Part shown: positions 27,124 to 35,450 of the stretch, piece after piece
Numbering within the stretch: position 1 is the first letter of the stretch
How the letters are laid out: each line of letters opens with the position of its first letter
Assembly: GCA_050633825.1 (NCBI GenBank)
Contig: JBOEHG010000011.1
Span: forward strand, 62,001-126,000
Direction of reading: 5' to 3'
DNA from: CANLBN01 sp050633825
GTDB lineage: Bacteria > Pseudomonadota > Gammaproteobacteria > Pseudomonadales > Cellvibrionaceae
DNA: 64,000 bases
Program-made: the position numbers and the translations under genes
The notes under the pieces: generated by a model
The model's database searches: none
What the model saw: the letters and a program-made list of their open reading frames with translations, nothing else
Told to the model about the DNA's origin: nothing

Positions 27124-27956
27124 TGTTATCCAAAAGCAATCAAAATACTATCAAAGAACTGGATAAAAACCGTCATACCATACGCAGTAAAACCGGCGGC
27201 TGGTTTCCTGGCAAAGGCGTATTTAGCCATGGCTATTCGATGCTCGATGAGCTAGTAGGAGAAAAATCGTATTTTCAAATTATGATTCTTAACGCCACGG
27301 GGAAACTAGTTGAGAGACGCCTTGCAGATTGGATTGAAGCCATATATGGCTGCCTAAGCTGGCCTGATCCCAGAATTTGGTGCAATCAAATTGGCGCCCT
27401 TGCAGGCTCAGCTAAAACATCTGTAATAGCAGCTACTGCTGTTGGCTCACTGGCGGCCGACTCAAGATCCTATGGTGGAAGAACTCTTATTGATGGAATG
27501 AACTTTATACAAAGTTCATATAGAAAGCTTTCTAATGGTATGAGCACTGAAGAAATAATTGAAAAAGAAATTCAAAAATATGCTGGAAAACCTTATATAA
27601 CTGGCTTTGCTCGCCCGTTAGCTAAAGGAGATGAACGCCTAGAGGCTATGGAAAGGGTATCTAAAAATCTAGAGTTTCAGGAAGGAGAGCATTTGATCCT
27701 TGCCTATGAGATTGAAAATATTTTATTAAAACGTTTTGACGAGGGCATGAATATTAACGGTTATATATCTGCCTTTCTTTCAGATCAGGGGTTTTCAACA
27801 GATGAAGTGTATCGAATATTTTCTATGATGGTTATGAGTGGTGTAACCGCATGCTATTTAGAACAATTAAATAAACCTTCAGATAGCTTTCTTCCTTTAC
27901 GGTGTGATGATATTAACTATATAGGTCAAGAAAGCAGAAAAGTAGGTAATAAATAA
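27123..27956 (+). CDS. citrate-synthase-fold protein B, catalytic residues replaced
   Basis: A 277-residue protein with the same fold as its neighbour but clearly diverged. Recognisable blocks are GVFSHGYSMLDELVGEKSYF, LNATGKLVERRLADW, SWPDPRIWCNQIGALAGSA, DSRSYGGRTLIDGMNF, then ITGFARPLAKGDERLEAM, which matches the citrate synthase signature GFGHPxYKxxDPR except that Arg164 replaces His. NINGYISAFLSDQGF matches NVDxYxxxxLxxxGx with Asn212 in place of the catalytic Asp. It is translationally coupled to protein A (TAATG). The pair suggests a hetero-oligomer that has taken on a new reaction or a binding role. Confidence 0.68.
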   Translation: MLSKSNQNTIKELDKNRHTIRSKTGGWFPGKGVFSHGYSMLDELVGEKSYFQIMILNATGKLVERRLADWIEAIYGCLSWPDPRIWCNQIGALAGSAKTSVIAATAVGSLAADSRSYGGRTLIDGMNFIQSSYRKLSNGMSTEEIIEKEIQKYAGKPYITGFARPLAKGDERLEAMERVSKNLEFQEGEHLILAYEIENILLKRFDEGMNINGYISAFLSDQGFSTDEVYRIFSMMVMSGVTACYLEQLNKPSDSFLPLRCDDINYIGQESRKVGNK

Positions 27957-28002
27957 GTTAATATTCAACATAATTACACTAAATTTTTACAGGGCAAAGA
28001 GC

Positions 28003-28797
28003 ATGAACACACAAAAGCAAACCGCAATTGTAACCGGCAGCAGCAAAGGGATAGGCAGAGCAATAGCGAAACAACTGTTGCTTCAAGGCTATCAAGTGGT
28101 TGTCACATCTAGAAAAAAAGAAGACGCCGAGAATGTTGCAGCAGTTTTATCGGAAGAAACTAAAGCAACAGCACTAGGACTAGCATTTGATCTTGAAGAT
28201 CCCGCTGGACCTAAGCAATTAATAGAAGAAACTATTAATGCGTTAGGCAGACTTGATGTACTTGTCAATAATGCCTTATCAATTTCAATTAATGTAGATC
28301 CATTAACATGCGATGAACACTTAATTGATGCAGGCATAACAGCAAATATTACTAATGTGGTCAAACTATGCCGCCATGCATATCCGCATCTTAAAGAGTC
28401 CAAAGGAAATATTATTAATATTTCCTCCTCTGTTACCAAACGTTATGTCCTTGGTTTGCCATTGTACGCCATGAGTAAAGCAGCCATTTTAAAACTCACC
28501 GAAGCATTTGCAGCAGAGTGGGCAAAGGATTGTGTCAGAGTTAATGCCGTAAACCCGGGCTTTACTGATTCAGATGCGGCCGCAGGGTTAGGGCTGACTG
28601 AAGCTCAAATCAGCAAGCTTCATGGTCACTTTGATGAGTTTCAATTATTGGGAACAGCTGTTCCGGAGAATATTGCGCCGCTCATTACTTATTTGGCATC
28701 GAAAGACGCGAGCATGGTGACGGGTGCAATTATTGATATTGATGGTGGACACCACGTACAGGGTCACCCACTATTCCCGAGAGATTTATTTGCTTAA
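28003..28797 (+). CDS. short-chain dehydrogenase/reductase
   Basis: A 264-residue classical SDR. The cofactor loop is VTGSSKGIGRAIAKQL; TSRKKEDA after the second strand suggests NADP(H). The NNAG motif is changed to NNALS. The catalytic serine is in NIISSSV (INISSSVTKRY) and YxxxK is YAMSK. The C-terminal MVTGAIIDIDGGHHVQG is normal. It follows protein B after 46 bases with its own AGGG-type site and closes the four-gene operon. It would reduce or oxidise a keto/hydroxyl group of whatever the ThDP enzyme and citrate-synthase-like pair produce; this link is inferred from position only. Confidence 0.82.
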   Translation: MNTQKQTAIVTGSSKGIGRAIAKQLLLQGYQVVVTSRKKEDAENVAAVLSEETKATALGLAFDLEDPAGPKQLIEETINALGRLDVLVNNALSISINVDPLTCDEHLIDAGITANITNVVKLCRHAYPHLKESKGNIINISSSVTKRYVLGLPLYAMSKAAILKLTEAFAAEWAKDCVRVNAVNPGFTDSDAAAGLGLTEAQISKLHGHFDEFQLLGTAVPENIAPLITYLASKDASMVTGAIIDIDGGHHVQGHPLFPRDLFA

Positions 28798-28831
28798 GCT
28801 AAGATGCTCCTAAACAAGGGACTATAAGACA

Positions 28832-31354
28832 TTACCGAGTCATAAACTTGGCCGCAAACAAATCGTCGACAGACATGGGTTTTGCAATATGGTAACCCTG
28901 CGCATAGTCGACGCCATTTGCGGCTAAGAACTGTAGAATTTCTTCGTTTTCCACAAATTCGGCAACCGTTTTTCTGCCCAAGCTTTGGACCACTTCAATA
29001 ATGGAACGGACCAAAGCTTGGTCCACTTTATCTTTATGTAGATTACGAATAAACGAACCATCAAGTTTAATATAATCAGCAGGCAATTCTTTTAAGTAAG
29101 CAAAACTACTAAAGCCAGAGCCAAAATCATCAACGGCAAAGCTACAGCCCAAGCTGTGTAACTCAGCAATAACCCGCTGTGTTGTTTTAATATTAAATAA
29201 ACTGGCACTTTCTGTTAACTCAAAAGTGATGGCGCTGCCTTTAATGCCTGCGGATGCCAAGCTTTCACGAATAATAGGAACTAGGTTTTCATCGCGGAAG
29301 GCCTGAGCAGATAAATTGATTGCGATATTATTAAGAGCTGGATAATCATGCAACATAGAAATTGCACGCTTGATAACCCAGCGATCTAACAGCCCCATAT
29401 CACCGGTACTTTCAAGCGCCTCAATAAAGGCACCTGGCATAATTAATTTACCGTCCGTATCCTGCATACGCACTAATACTTCATAGTAAGAAACTTGTTT
29501 TTTGGCAATATCGATAATGGGCTGATAGTGTAAAACAATGCGGTTTTCCGTCATTGCTTTTCTAATACGGCGCGCCCAGTCAACATTTTGCCTTAGCTCT
29601 TCACTTTCGCTATCTTCCGGATCATAGACATGCACATTATTACGGCCTCGGTGCTTGGCAACATAGAGTGCACTATCCGCTTGCATTAAGTAACCTTCAG
29701 CATCTTTAGCGCTGCCATCAATTAAACTAATGCCAATACTGCAACCTAGTTTTATTGGCTGGTTACCAATTTGAAAATCATAATCAGAAATACTTTCTTT
29801 AATGCTCTCGGCGATTTCTGACACTTTATCAATACTTAAGTTATGCAGTATTAAGGCAAACTCATCACCACCAAAGCGACACAAAATATCCGTATCACGA
29901 ATCCTTTTACTAATCAGCTTTGAAATTGAACGTAATAGTTCATCACCCCAGTGATGACCAAAGGTATCATTAATGACTTTAAAATAATCAAGGTCAAGAT
30001 AAATCAAGCCGTGATCATTTTCTTGCCGCTGAGCATCGACTGAAAGCCGCTCTAGTGTATTTTCAAAATAGTGTCGATTGTAAAGTCCCGTTAGGGAATC
30101 ATGCATGGCCTGATATTCCAACTGCTCCTGCACTTGCTTGCGTTTTGTAATATCATCCAGACAAACGGTTAAAGTGGGTTGTTTATCGGCAACAATAAAA
30201 CGGCTCACACGCAACTGAACCCAACGCTCTTGCTGGTTAGCATCAGCCAAGGCGATTTCAATCTCACAACTTTCTTTCTCACCCGAAAGCACTGACTTAA
30301 AACGCCCTTCGATCGCACGGTACTTCCTGCCATCTTGACTGGATAAGAATTTTTTAAAGGGGTTGTTAAGGGACTCACCCACATCGTAACCAAAAGCTCT
30401 CTTCCAGGCATCATTTAGAAAGATGACGTTCATTTCATCATCCAACTCCATGACAACGGTTTGCAAGTTATTTAACAAATGCCTGTGAACTTCGGAAACT
30501 TCTCTGTAAGCGGCTTCACGCTCAGCTAAAGACCTTACCCTATCAGCAAATTGCTGGTTGCTCACCATGTAATCATCGCGACGTAGGGCTATTTCTGCAA
30601 CCGCACGTAAAGGATCTGGGCGGAATGGCTTGGGTATAAAATCTGCTGCACCGCGTATTAACAAATCCTCAGCATGCTCAGAGGTACCATGGGCTGTCAT
30701 AATTACAACGGGTTGGTTAGCTTGTTCGCGTAAAATACTATCAAGAACATCTGGCCCTTGGAGCTGACCGGGTAACATAACATCAAGCAAAACCAAGTCA
30801 TGACGACGTGCCAACCATGCGTTTAAGCCTGTTTCACCATCGTAAGTCAGCTCTACATCAAAACGCTGACCAAGGATTTTTTTGATCAACTCCGCAGTAT
30901 CTTCTTCATCTTCTACAACTAACAGTGTTGGCTTTGATAAAATAAAGCGATTGGCGACACAATTTTCGAGCACTTCCGAAACGGTATGTAACTCTTCAAC
31001 GGAGATAAGGGCACTGATTCCATGTTCGCGTGCGGTCACTTCAGCAATACGCTCACACCATGTTGCCGTTGTTACAATAATGGGGATATTCGGTTTACAG
31101 CGTAAAGCACCCGAACGCACTAAACGCGACAAGCGCCAACCATCAATTTCGCTTAAATCAATATCGGAGATTAGTACATTAACTGGGTGGGAGCGCAGAA
31201 CTTTCAGAGCACTACGTGCATTATCAACAGAGGTTATGCGTGTGTACCCTGCACCAGCAAGCGCTCCTCTGATTTGTTCATTCAAAGCAGATTGGCTTTG
31301 AACAACCAGAATATTCAAGTTTTTATGGGATCCATTATGGTGGTTATTCGACAT
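28832..31354 (-). CDS. dual-receiver PAS-GGDEF-EAL c-di-GMP protein
   Basis: An 840-residue cytoplasmic regulator. Order: receiver 1 (about 12-130, phospho-Asp region LISDIDLSEIDGW), receiver 2 (about 142-255, VVEDEEDTAELI, LVLLDVMLPG, MTAHGTS, PKPF), PAS (about 285-405), GGDEF (about 415-575, intact FGGDEFAL), EAL (about 590-835, with the EVL variant in YYEVLVRMQD, ELTESAS, DDFGSGFSSF and LKLDGSF-like YIKLDGSF). The cyclase and phosphodiesterase motifs both look active. No membrane segment is seen. The cognate kinase is not adjacent; the orphan YfiR kinase at 19.6 kb is one candidate, by inference only. Confidence 0.92.
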   Translation of the reverse strand: MSNNHHNGSHKNLNILVVQSQSALNEQIRGALAGAGYTRITSVDNARSALKVLRSHPVNVLISDIDLSEIDGWRLSRLVRSGALRCKPNIPIIVTTATWCERIAEVTAREHGISALISVEELHTVSEVLENCVANRFILSKPTLLVVEDEEDTAELIKKILGQRFDVELTYDGETGLNAWLARRHDLVLLDVMLPGQLQGPDVLDSILREQANQPVVIMTAHGTSEHAEDLLIRGAADFIPKPFRPDPLRAVAEIALRRDDYMVSNQQFADRVRSLAEREAAYREVSEVHRHLLNNLQTVVMELDDEMNVIFLNDAWKRAFGYDVGESLNNPFKKFLSSQDGRKYRAIEGRFKSVLSGEKESCEIEIALADANQQERWVQLRVSRFIVADKQPTLTVCLDDITKRKQVQEQLEYQAMHDSLTGLYNRHYFENTLERLSVDAQRQENDHGLIYLDLDYFKVINDTFGHHWGDELLRSISKLISKRIRDTDILCRFGGDEFALILHNLSIDKVSEIAESIKESISDYDFQIGNQPIKLGCSIGISLIDGSAKDAEGYLMQADSALYVAKHRGRNNVHVYDPEDSESEELRQNVDWARRIRKAMTENRIVLHYQPIIDIAKKQVSYYEVLVRMQDTDGKLIMPGAFIEALESTGDMGLLDRWVIKRAISMLHDYPALNNIAINLSAQAFRDENLVPIIRESLASAGIKGSAITFELTESASLFNIKTTQRVIAELHSLGCSFAVDDFGSGFSSFAYLKELPADYIKLDGSFIRNLHKDKVDQALVRSIIEVVQSLGRKTVAEFVENEEILQFLAANGVDYAQGYHIAKPMSVDDLFAAKFMTR

Positions 31355-31526
31355 GCGCAGGTATTTTTATATAAGGATAATCGTTAAAAGTGCCACTCTA
31401 TTCCCAGCTTCCTGCCAGTTCGTCAAGAATATAACTTAGACCAGAAAACGTTACCAGTCAAACACTTATCACCTTTTCAGACTCTATCAAAGCGACTCTC
31501 AGTGGCAATTTTGTCTCATTCAATAC

Positions 31527-31560
31527 CCTCTAAAAAGCCGCAATCATAGGCTTTTAGAGG
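31527..31560. repeat. strong inverted repeat in a divergent intergenic region
   Basis: CCTCTAAAAAGCC and GGCTTTTAGAGG form a 12-pair stem with one extra A, around a nine-base loop. It lies between two divergent genes, so it ends neither transcript. It may be a cruciform, a regulator site or a remnant terminator of a lost gene. Confidence 0.5.
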
Positions 31561-31561
31561 C

Positions 31562-31578
31562 ATTCAGCTTCTGTTCAG
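31562..31578 (+). promoter_or_regulatory. direct-repeat box upstream of the glycine-zipper gene
   Basis: ATTCAG (31562-31567), five bases, GTTCAG (31573-31578). Two half-sites 11 bases apart are the layout bound by OmpR/PhoP-type response regulators, and one such regulator is encoded 1 kb downstream. A weak TAGTCT lies 11 bases after the box. The assignment to that regulator is an inference. Confidence 0.35.
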
Positions 31579-31627
31579 GCTCAACTCGGTAGTCTAAACA
31601 CATTATTCATTCTATTGGAGAATTAAC

Positions 31628-32170
31628 GTGAACAAGACTTTTATTAAATCTACTTGTCTATGCATTGCCTTTAGCGGTTTAGCATTAGTTAATACTGTTT
31701 ATGCAGGTGACCGCTACGGTGCTCATAACAAAAACATCGAATTTGCCAAAGTAACCAACGTCAGCCCGATATATGAAACTGTCAGTTACAAAGAACCTCA
31801 ACGCGAATGTCACTATGAAGACCGTACTGTCCGCCGCAAAGGGTCTAACACTTCAGTTATAATTGGTAGTATTATTGGTGGAGCTATCGGTAACGAATTA
31901 GGTCACAATAAAAGTAATAAAAAAGTGGGAACCGTTGTTGGCGCAGTCCTCGGTGGATCTATTGCAAATGACATCAGTAAAAATAAGCGTGGTTACGATA
32001 CTGTCTCAGAGCGTATTTGCACGACCACTCACCATGTTAGTTATGAAGAAAGGGTAACAGGCTATAATGTTGCTTACAAATACCGCGGCAACACCTATTA
32101 CACGACAACAAATGAACACCCAGGCAAGCGGATTCGTGTTGCAGTAACCGTTCGACCACTGGTAGATTAA
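31628..32170 (+). CDS. glycine-zipper (2TM) envelope protein
   Basis: A 180-residue exported protein starting at GTG with TTGGAG ten bases upstream. The signal peptide is KTFIKSTCLCIAFSGLALVNTVYA; the cysteine inside it is not in a lipobox context. A central glycine zipper (VIIGSIIGGAIGNELGHN, then VGTVVGAVLGGSIANDI) is typical of SlyB/RcpA-like outer-membrane proteins. Cysteines in RECHYED and ERICTTTHH flank it. The C-terminal part is tyrosine/threonine-rich. It precedes a PepSY-like protein and a PhoP/PhoQ-type pair; SlyB is a known PhoP target in enterobacteria, which fits this context. Confidence 0.8.
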   Translation: MNKTFIKSTCLCIAFSGLALVNTVYAGDRYGAHNKNIEFAKVTNVSPIYETVSYKEPQRECHYEDRTVRRKGSNTSVIIGSIIGGAIGNELGHNKSNKKVGTVVGAVLGGSIANDISKNKRGYDTVSERICTTTHHVSYEERVTGYNVAYKYRGNTYYTTTNEHPGKRIRVAVTVRPLVD

Positions 32171-32252
32171 CAGCCCTTGTTAATTATTGATGATGTAGCC
32201 ATTTACAACATTAGCAAGGCGTTGAAAGATAGATAAACGAGGAACACTTCTA

Positions 32253-32507
32253 ATGAGATATGGCATACATCAATGTCAATTATTCAGCTTGGTCTTTAGC
32301 CTTGTTATAGTATTCTGTAGTGCCATCTACAGCACAAGCGTGAACGCGCAAGCCTCATCACCAGCCGAAGCAGCCAGAGAAGCGCGTGAACGTACGGGCG
32401 GGAAAGTGCTCAAAGTAAAGTCTACCGACAGAGGGCAATACCGAGTAAAAGTACTGATGCCCGGCGGGCAAGTTAAAAATATCAACATCAAAAAGAAGAG
32501 TAAATAA
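32253..32507 (+). CDS. small PepSY-like periplasmic protein
   Basis: An 84-residue protein with a signal peptide (FSLVFSLVIVFCSAIYSTSVNA) and a short mature domain beginning QASSPAEAAREARERTGGKV. The part VLKVKSTDRGQYRVKVLMPGG reads like one PepSY repeat (AxxxARxxxxGxVLxVxxxxxxYxVxVL). Such proteins often lie before a response regulator and kinase pair in Pseudomonas and relatives and may tune the kinase from the periplasm. It ends 90 bases before the regulator gene. Confidence 0.75.
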   Translation: MRYGIHQCQLFSLVFSLVIVFCSAIYSTSVNAQASSPAEAAREARERTGGKVLKVKSTDRGQYRVKVLMPGGQVKNINIKKKSK

Positions 32508-32517
32508 TGTAGTTCCA

Positions 32518-32567
32518 TGTACAGAAATATGTACAACGCACTACAAAAAAGCGAATAACAGTGTACA
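32518..32567 (+). promoter_or_regulatory. triplet of TGTACA palindromes upstream of the response regulator
   Basis: Three exact TGTACA hexamers at 32518-32523, 32530-32535 and 32562-32567, spaced 12 and 32 bases apart, in the 90-base gap before the phoP-like gene. The spacing is near whole helical turns. They could be an operator. The binding protein is unknown. Confidence 0.35.
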
Positions 32568-32597
32568 AATGACAAAGCAACAGGAGTTGATATTTTT

Positions 32598-33275
32598 ATG
32601 CGCTTACTTTTAGTTGAAGATGAACCTCAGCTTCGAGAAAACCTACAACAGTTTCTCACCAAAGCAGATTACAGTGTTGATAGTGCCGCGGATGGTAAGG
32701 AAGGCTTATACCTTGGCTCAGAATACCCATACGATATTGCCATTATCGATATTGGCCTACCCGAAATAAATGGTATCGACCTGATTAAGCGCCTACGTGA
32801 AGATGATATTTTATTCCCAGTACTCATTTTAACCGCCAGAGGCAACTGGCAAGACAAAGTAGAAGGCCTAGAAGCCGGAGCCGACGATTACTTGGTAAAA
32901 CCTTTTCATAACGAGGAACTCCGCGCTCGCCTGAATGCATTGGCTCGGCGTTCAAAAGGTCACGCCTCACCAGAGCTTATTTATGGTCCACTATCGATTA
33001 ATACTGCCAGCAAAATAGTCACTGTAGATGATAACGAGGTTGTATTAACTCAGTATGAATACAATACCTTGGAGTACTTGGCACTCAACTACGAACGCGT
33101 CATTTCCAAGACAGAGTTAACAGAACACCTCTATGATCAAGATTTTGATCTCGACAGCAACGTTATTGAGGTACTTGTCGGCCGTCTGCGTAAAAAGATT
33201 GACCCAAGCAATACAATTAAACCTATCACAACATTACGAGGTCAGGGATATAGATTAGCTCTTGCCAATCAATAA
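32598..33275 (+). CDS. PhoP-like OmpR-family response regulator
   Basis: A 225-residue regulator with a receiver domain (MRLLLVEDEPQLRENL, phospho-Asp in IAIIDIGLPEING, LTARGNWQDKVEGLEAGADDY, VKPFHNEEL) and a C-terminal winged helix (LTQYEYNTLEYLALN to ITTLRGQGYRLA). The sequence is close to PhoP of gammaproteobacteria. Its stop overlaps the ATG of the kinase gene (TAATG), so both are made together. It probably controls the two small envelope genes just upstream and itself; this is inferred from position and box layout. Confidence 0.92.
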   Translation: MRLLLVEDEPQLRENLQQFLTKADYSVDSAADGKEGLYLGSEYPYDIAIIDIGLPEINGIDLIKRLREDDILFPVLILTARGNWQDKVEGLEAGADDYLVKPFHNEELRARLNALARRSKGHASPELIYGPLSINTASKIVTVDDNEVVLTQYEYNTLEYLALNYERVISKTELTEHLYDQDFDLDSNVIEVLVGRLRKKIDPSNTIKPITTLRGQGYRLALANQ

Positions 33276-34705
33276 TGCCTATGAGTACTCCCCCATCAAA
33301 ACGATACTCCCCTTTTAACTCCCTTATTGGTCGGTTTGTTTTTGCCTCATTAATACTTCTACCGCTCTTTATCTCTATCAGCGGCACATTACTTATCAAC
33401 TCTTTTGAACATAGCCAACAAAGAGCGGAGCAGGAAAAACTACAAGCGCATCTGTATGTTTTATTGAGCGTAGCCGAATTAGAACAAAAGAAGTTAATGT
33501 TACCCGAAACATTAACCGAACCTCGCTTTAACCAGCAAAATTCTGGCCTTTATGGTGCTATTTATAATGCAGATGGTAAAGAATTATGGCGTTCAAATTC
33601 AGCCAGCCTTTTTAATGCAAAGTTATATGATACACCTGAATCTTTTAAGGTGGGTAACAAGTCCTATTCTCAAATGTCAGATGATGGTGTAACCCTTAAT
33701 TGGTTTAGTCACGATATAGAGTGGTATAACGAAGACGATAGCATCACACCATTACGCTTTGTAATTGCAAGTGATAACAGTGTTATGGCAGCCGAAATCA
33801 ACAGCTATCAAAATAGATTATGGCAGTGGTTGAGCATTATGGGGGGCTCTCTAATCGTTATTCAAATACTTATTATGAAATGGGGACTACAACCATTAAA
33901 ACGTTTATCCAAACAATTAAATGCACTTCAAGAAAATAAAATACAACAATTAGACAACAATTATCCAACTGAAGTTGAGCCCGTCATAGAGAACTTCAAC
34001 ACTATTCTTGTTTATGAAAAAGAACAACGAGAACGCTATCGCAACACCATGTCTGATCTTGCTCATAGTTTAAAAACTCCTCTAGCAGTTATCCAAAGCC
34101 AAATGACTGATGAAGATAGCTCTGCTAAAAAAATTGATAGCAACAGTGTGGTTAACGATCAACTGGCTCGAATTAATCAAATCATTAGCCACCAATTAAA
34201 ACGTGCCGTTATACGTGTCAATCAAAATGTTATTGCTCACCAAGCAGATAAAGTTTCAATTAAAGCGATGATTAACCGACTTATTAAAATCCTTGATAAA
34301 GTTTATTCGGAGAAGAATATTGTTTTCACCAACTTAGTCAATGATGAGGATGTTTTTTTTGGTGATGAAGCTGACTTATTAGAAGTATTGGGAAATTTAA
34401 TTGATAATGCCTGTAAATACGGAAAAGATAGTATTACGATTTCCACAATCAAAGATAATAAAGGTCTTGAATTACGTATCAGTGATAATGGTCCCGGCAT
34501 ACCAGAAGAACAATATTCAACCTTGTTAACTCGCGGAGCCAGAGGGGATACAGCGCAAGCCGGTCAAGGTATTGGCCTCAGTGTCGCTGTGGATATTATT
34601 AGTAGCTACGGTGGAGGTTTGACGGTACAAAATAATATTGGTGCGCCGCACTTAACAGGCGCATGCTTTTGCGTTACGCTGCCTTCCCCACTTTCAAAAG
34701 TGTAA
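33275..34705 (+). CDS. PhoQ-like sensor histidine kinase
   Basis: A 476-residue membrane kinase. Two membrane segments (about residues 18-40 and 183-205) flank a periplasmic sensor of about 140 residues that contains an acidic stretch (EWYNEDDS), like the divalent-cation patch of PhoQ. A HAMP-like region follows. The H-box is SDLAHSLKTPLAVIQSQM, with the HSLKTP form characteristic of PhoQ. The ATPase domain has NLIDNACKYGKD, ISDNGPGIPEEQ and GQGIGLSVAV. The ligand (Mg2+, peptides, pH) is not provable from sequence. Confidence 0.9.
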   Translation: MPMSTPPSKRYSPFNSLIGRFVFASLILLPLFISISGTLLINSFEHSQQRAEQEKLQAHLYVLLSVAELEQKKLMLPETLTEPRFNQQNSGLYGAIYNADGKELWRSNSASLFNAKLYDTPESFKVGNKSYSQMSDDGVTLNWFSHDIEWYNEDDSITPLRFVIASDNSVMAAEINSYQNRLWQWLSIMGGSLIVIQILIMKWGLQPLKRLSKQLNALQENKIQQLDNNYPTEVEPVIENFNTILVYEKEQRERYRNTMSDLAHSLKTPLAVIQSQMTDEDSSAKKIDSNSVVNDQLARINQIISHQLKRAVIRVNQNVIAHQADKVSIKAMINRLIKILDKVYSEKNIVFTNLVNDEDVFFGDEADLLEVLGNLIDNACKYGKDSITISTIKDNKGLELRISDNGPGIPEEQYSTLLTRGARGDTAQAGQGIGLSVAVDIISSYGGGLTVQNNIGAPHLTGACFCVTLPSPLSKV

Positions 34706-34748
34706 TCAATGAAAGTTTATCGTCACTTTATTGTTTCATAAGTGAGTA

Positions 34749-35435
34749 TTATTTTGGTGGCAAATAGCCTATTCCACCAAGCGCCCTCATAGAAAAGCGA
34801 ATATCCGATGCCCTTCCTAACAAGTAATCTGATGGAGTAGAAACAGACAGACGCTTAGGACTCGGCAGAACCGCTGCGAGTAGAGAGGCCTGAATTCTAT
34901 TCAAGTGAGATGGAGCTTGGCCGTAGTATTTCTCGCTTGCTTTTCCTACGCCATACACACCGGTGCCAAATTCAACAACATTGACATAAATTTCTAAAAT
35001 CCGTTCTTTAGGTAAAAATAACTCTAGCCATAGCGTCAACCATGCTTCAACGCCTTTACGAAATAAACTACGCCCTGACCATAGGTAAACATTTTTTACT
35101 AACTGCTGTGTAATGGTGCTAGCGCCTCTTACCTTAGAACGCTTTTCAGAAAGTGATTTTTTAATCGACTGAAAATCAAAACCAAAGTGATTTGGAAATT
35201 TTTGATCTTCTGCAGCAATAATGGCAAGTAATACATCCGGGGCAATGGCATCATATTCAAACCAATACTCCGAGAGTGAGTAATTAATATTGTCATCTCT
35301 AAGTACAAAAGCGGTTGTGGGTGGATTAATCCAGCGTAATGGCAAGGTTAAAATGATAGTAATAAACAGAAAAAACAAAATTAATAGGCTAAAAAACTTA
35401 ATCGCTTTTAATCTGTATTTTTTGAAAAAAGACAT
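34749..35435 (-). CDS. mtgA: monofunctional biosynthetic peptidoglycan transglycosylase
   Basis: MtgA polymerises lipid II into glycan without a transpeptidase domain. The 228-residue protein has one N-terminal membrane anchor (FFSLLILFFLFITIILTLPL) and the GT51 motifs AAEDQKFPNHFGFD (catalytic Glu), RGASTITQQLVKNVYLW, KERILEIYVNVVEFG and YGVGKASEKYYGQAPSHL. It lies 15 bases after the SDR gene and looks like the last gene of a long minus-strand operon that begins with mpl. Confidence 0.94.
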   Translation of the reverse strand: MSFFKKYRLKAIKFFSLLILFFLFITIILTLPLRWINPPTTAFVLRDDNINYSLSEYWFEYDAIAPDVLLAIIAAEDQKFPNHFGFDFQSIKKSLSEKRSKVRGASTITQQLVKNVYLWSGRSLFRKGVEAWLTLWLELFLPKERILEIYVNVVEFGTGVYGVGKASEKYYGQAPSHLNRIQASLLAAVLPSPKRLSVSTPSDYLLGRASDIRFSMRALGGIGYLPPK

Positions 35436-35450
35436 TAGACAGTCAAAGGC

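Noticed and set aside
26293..27956. A single citrate synthase broken by a frameshift into two genes.
   Set aside because: Both proteins contain their own copy of the same fold blocks (the GGxxxG and C-terminal signature regions), so they are paralogues and not halves of one protein.
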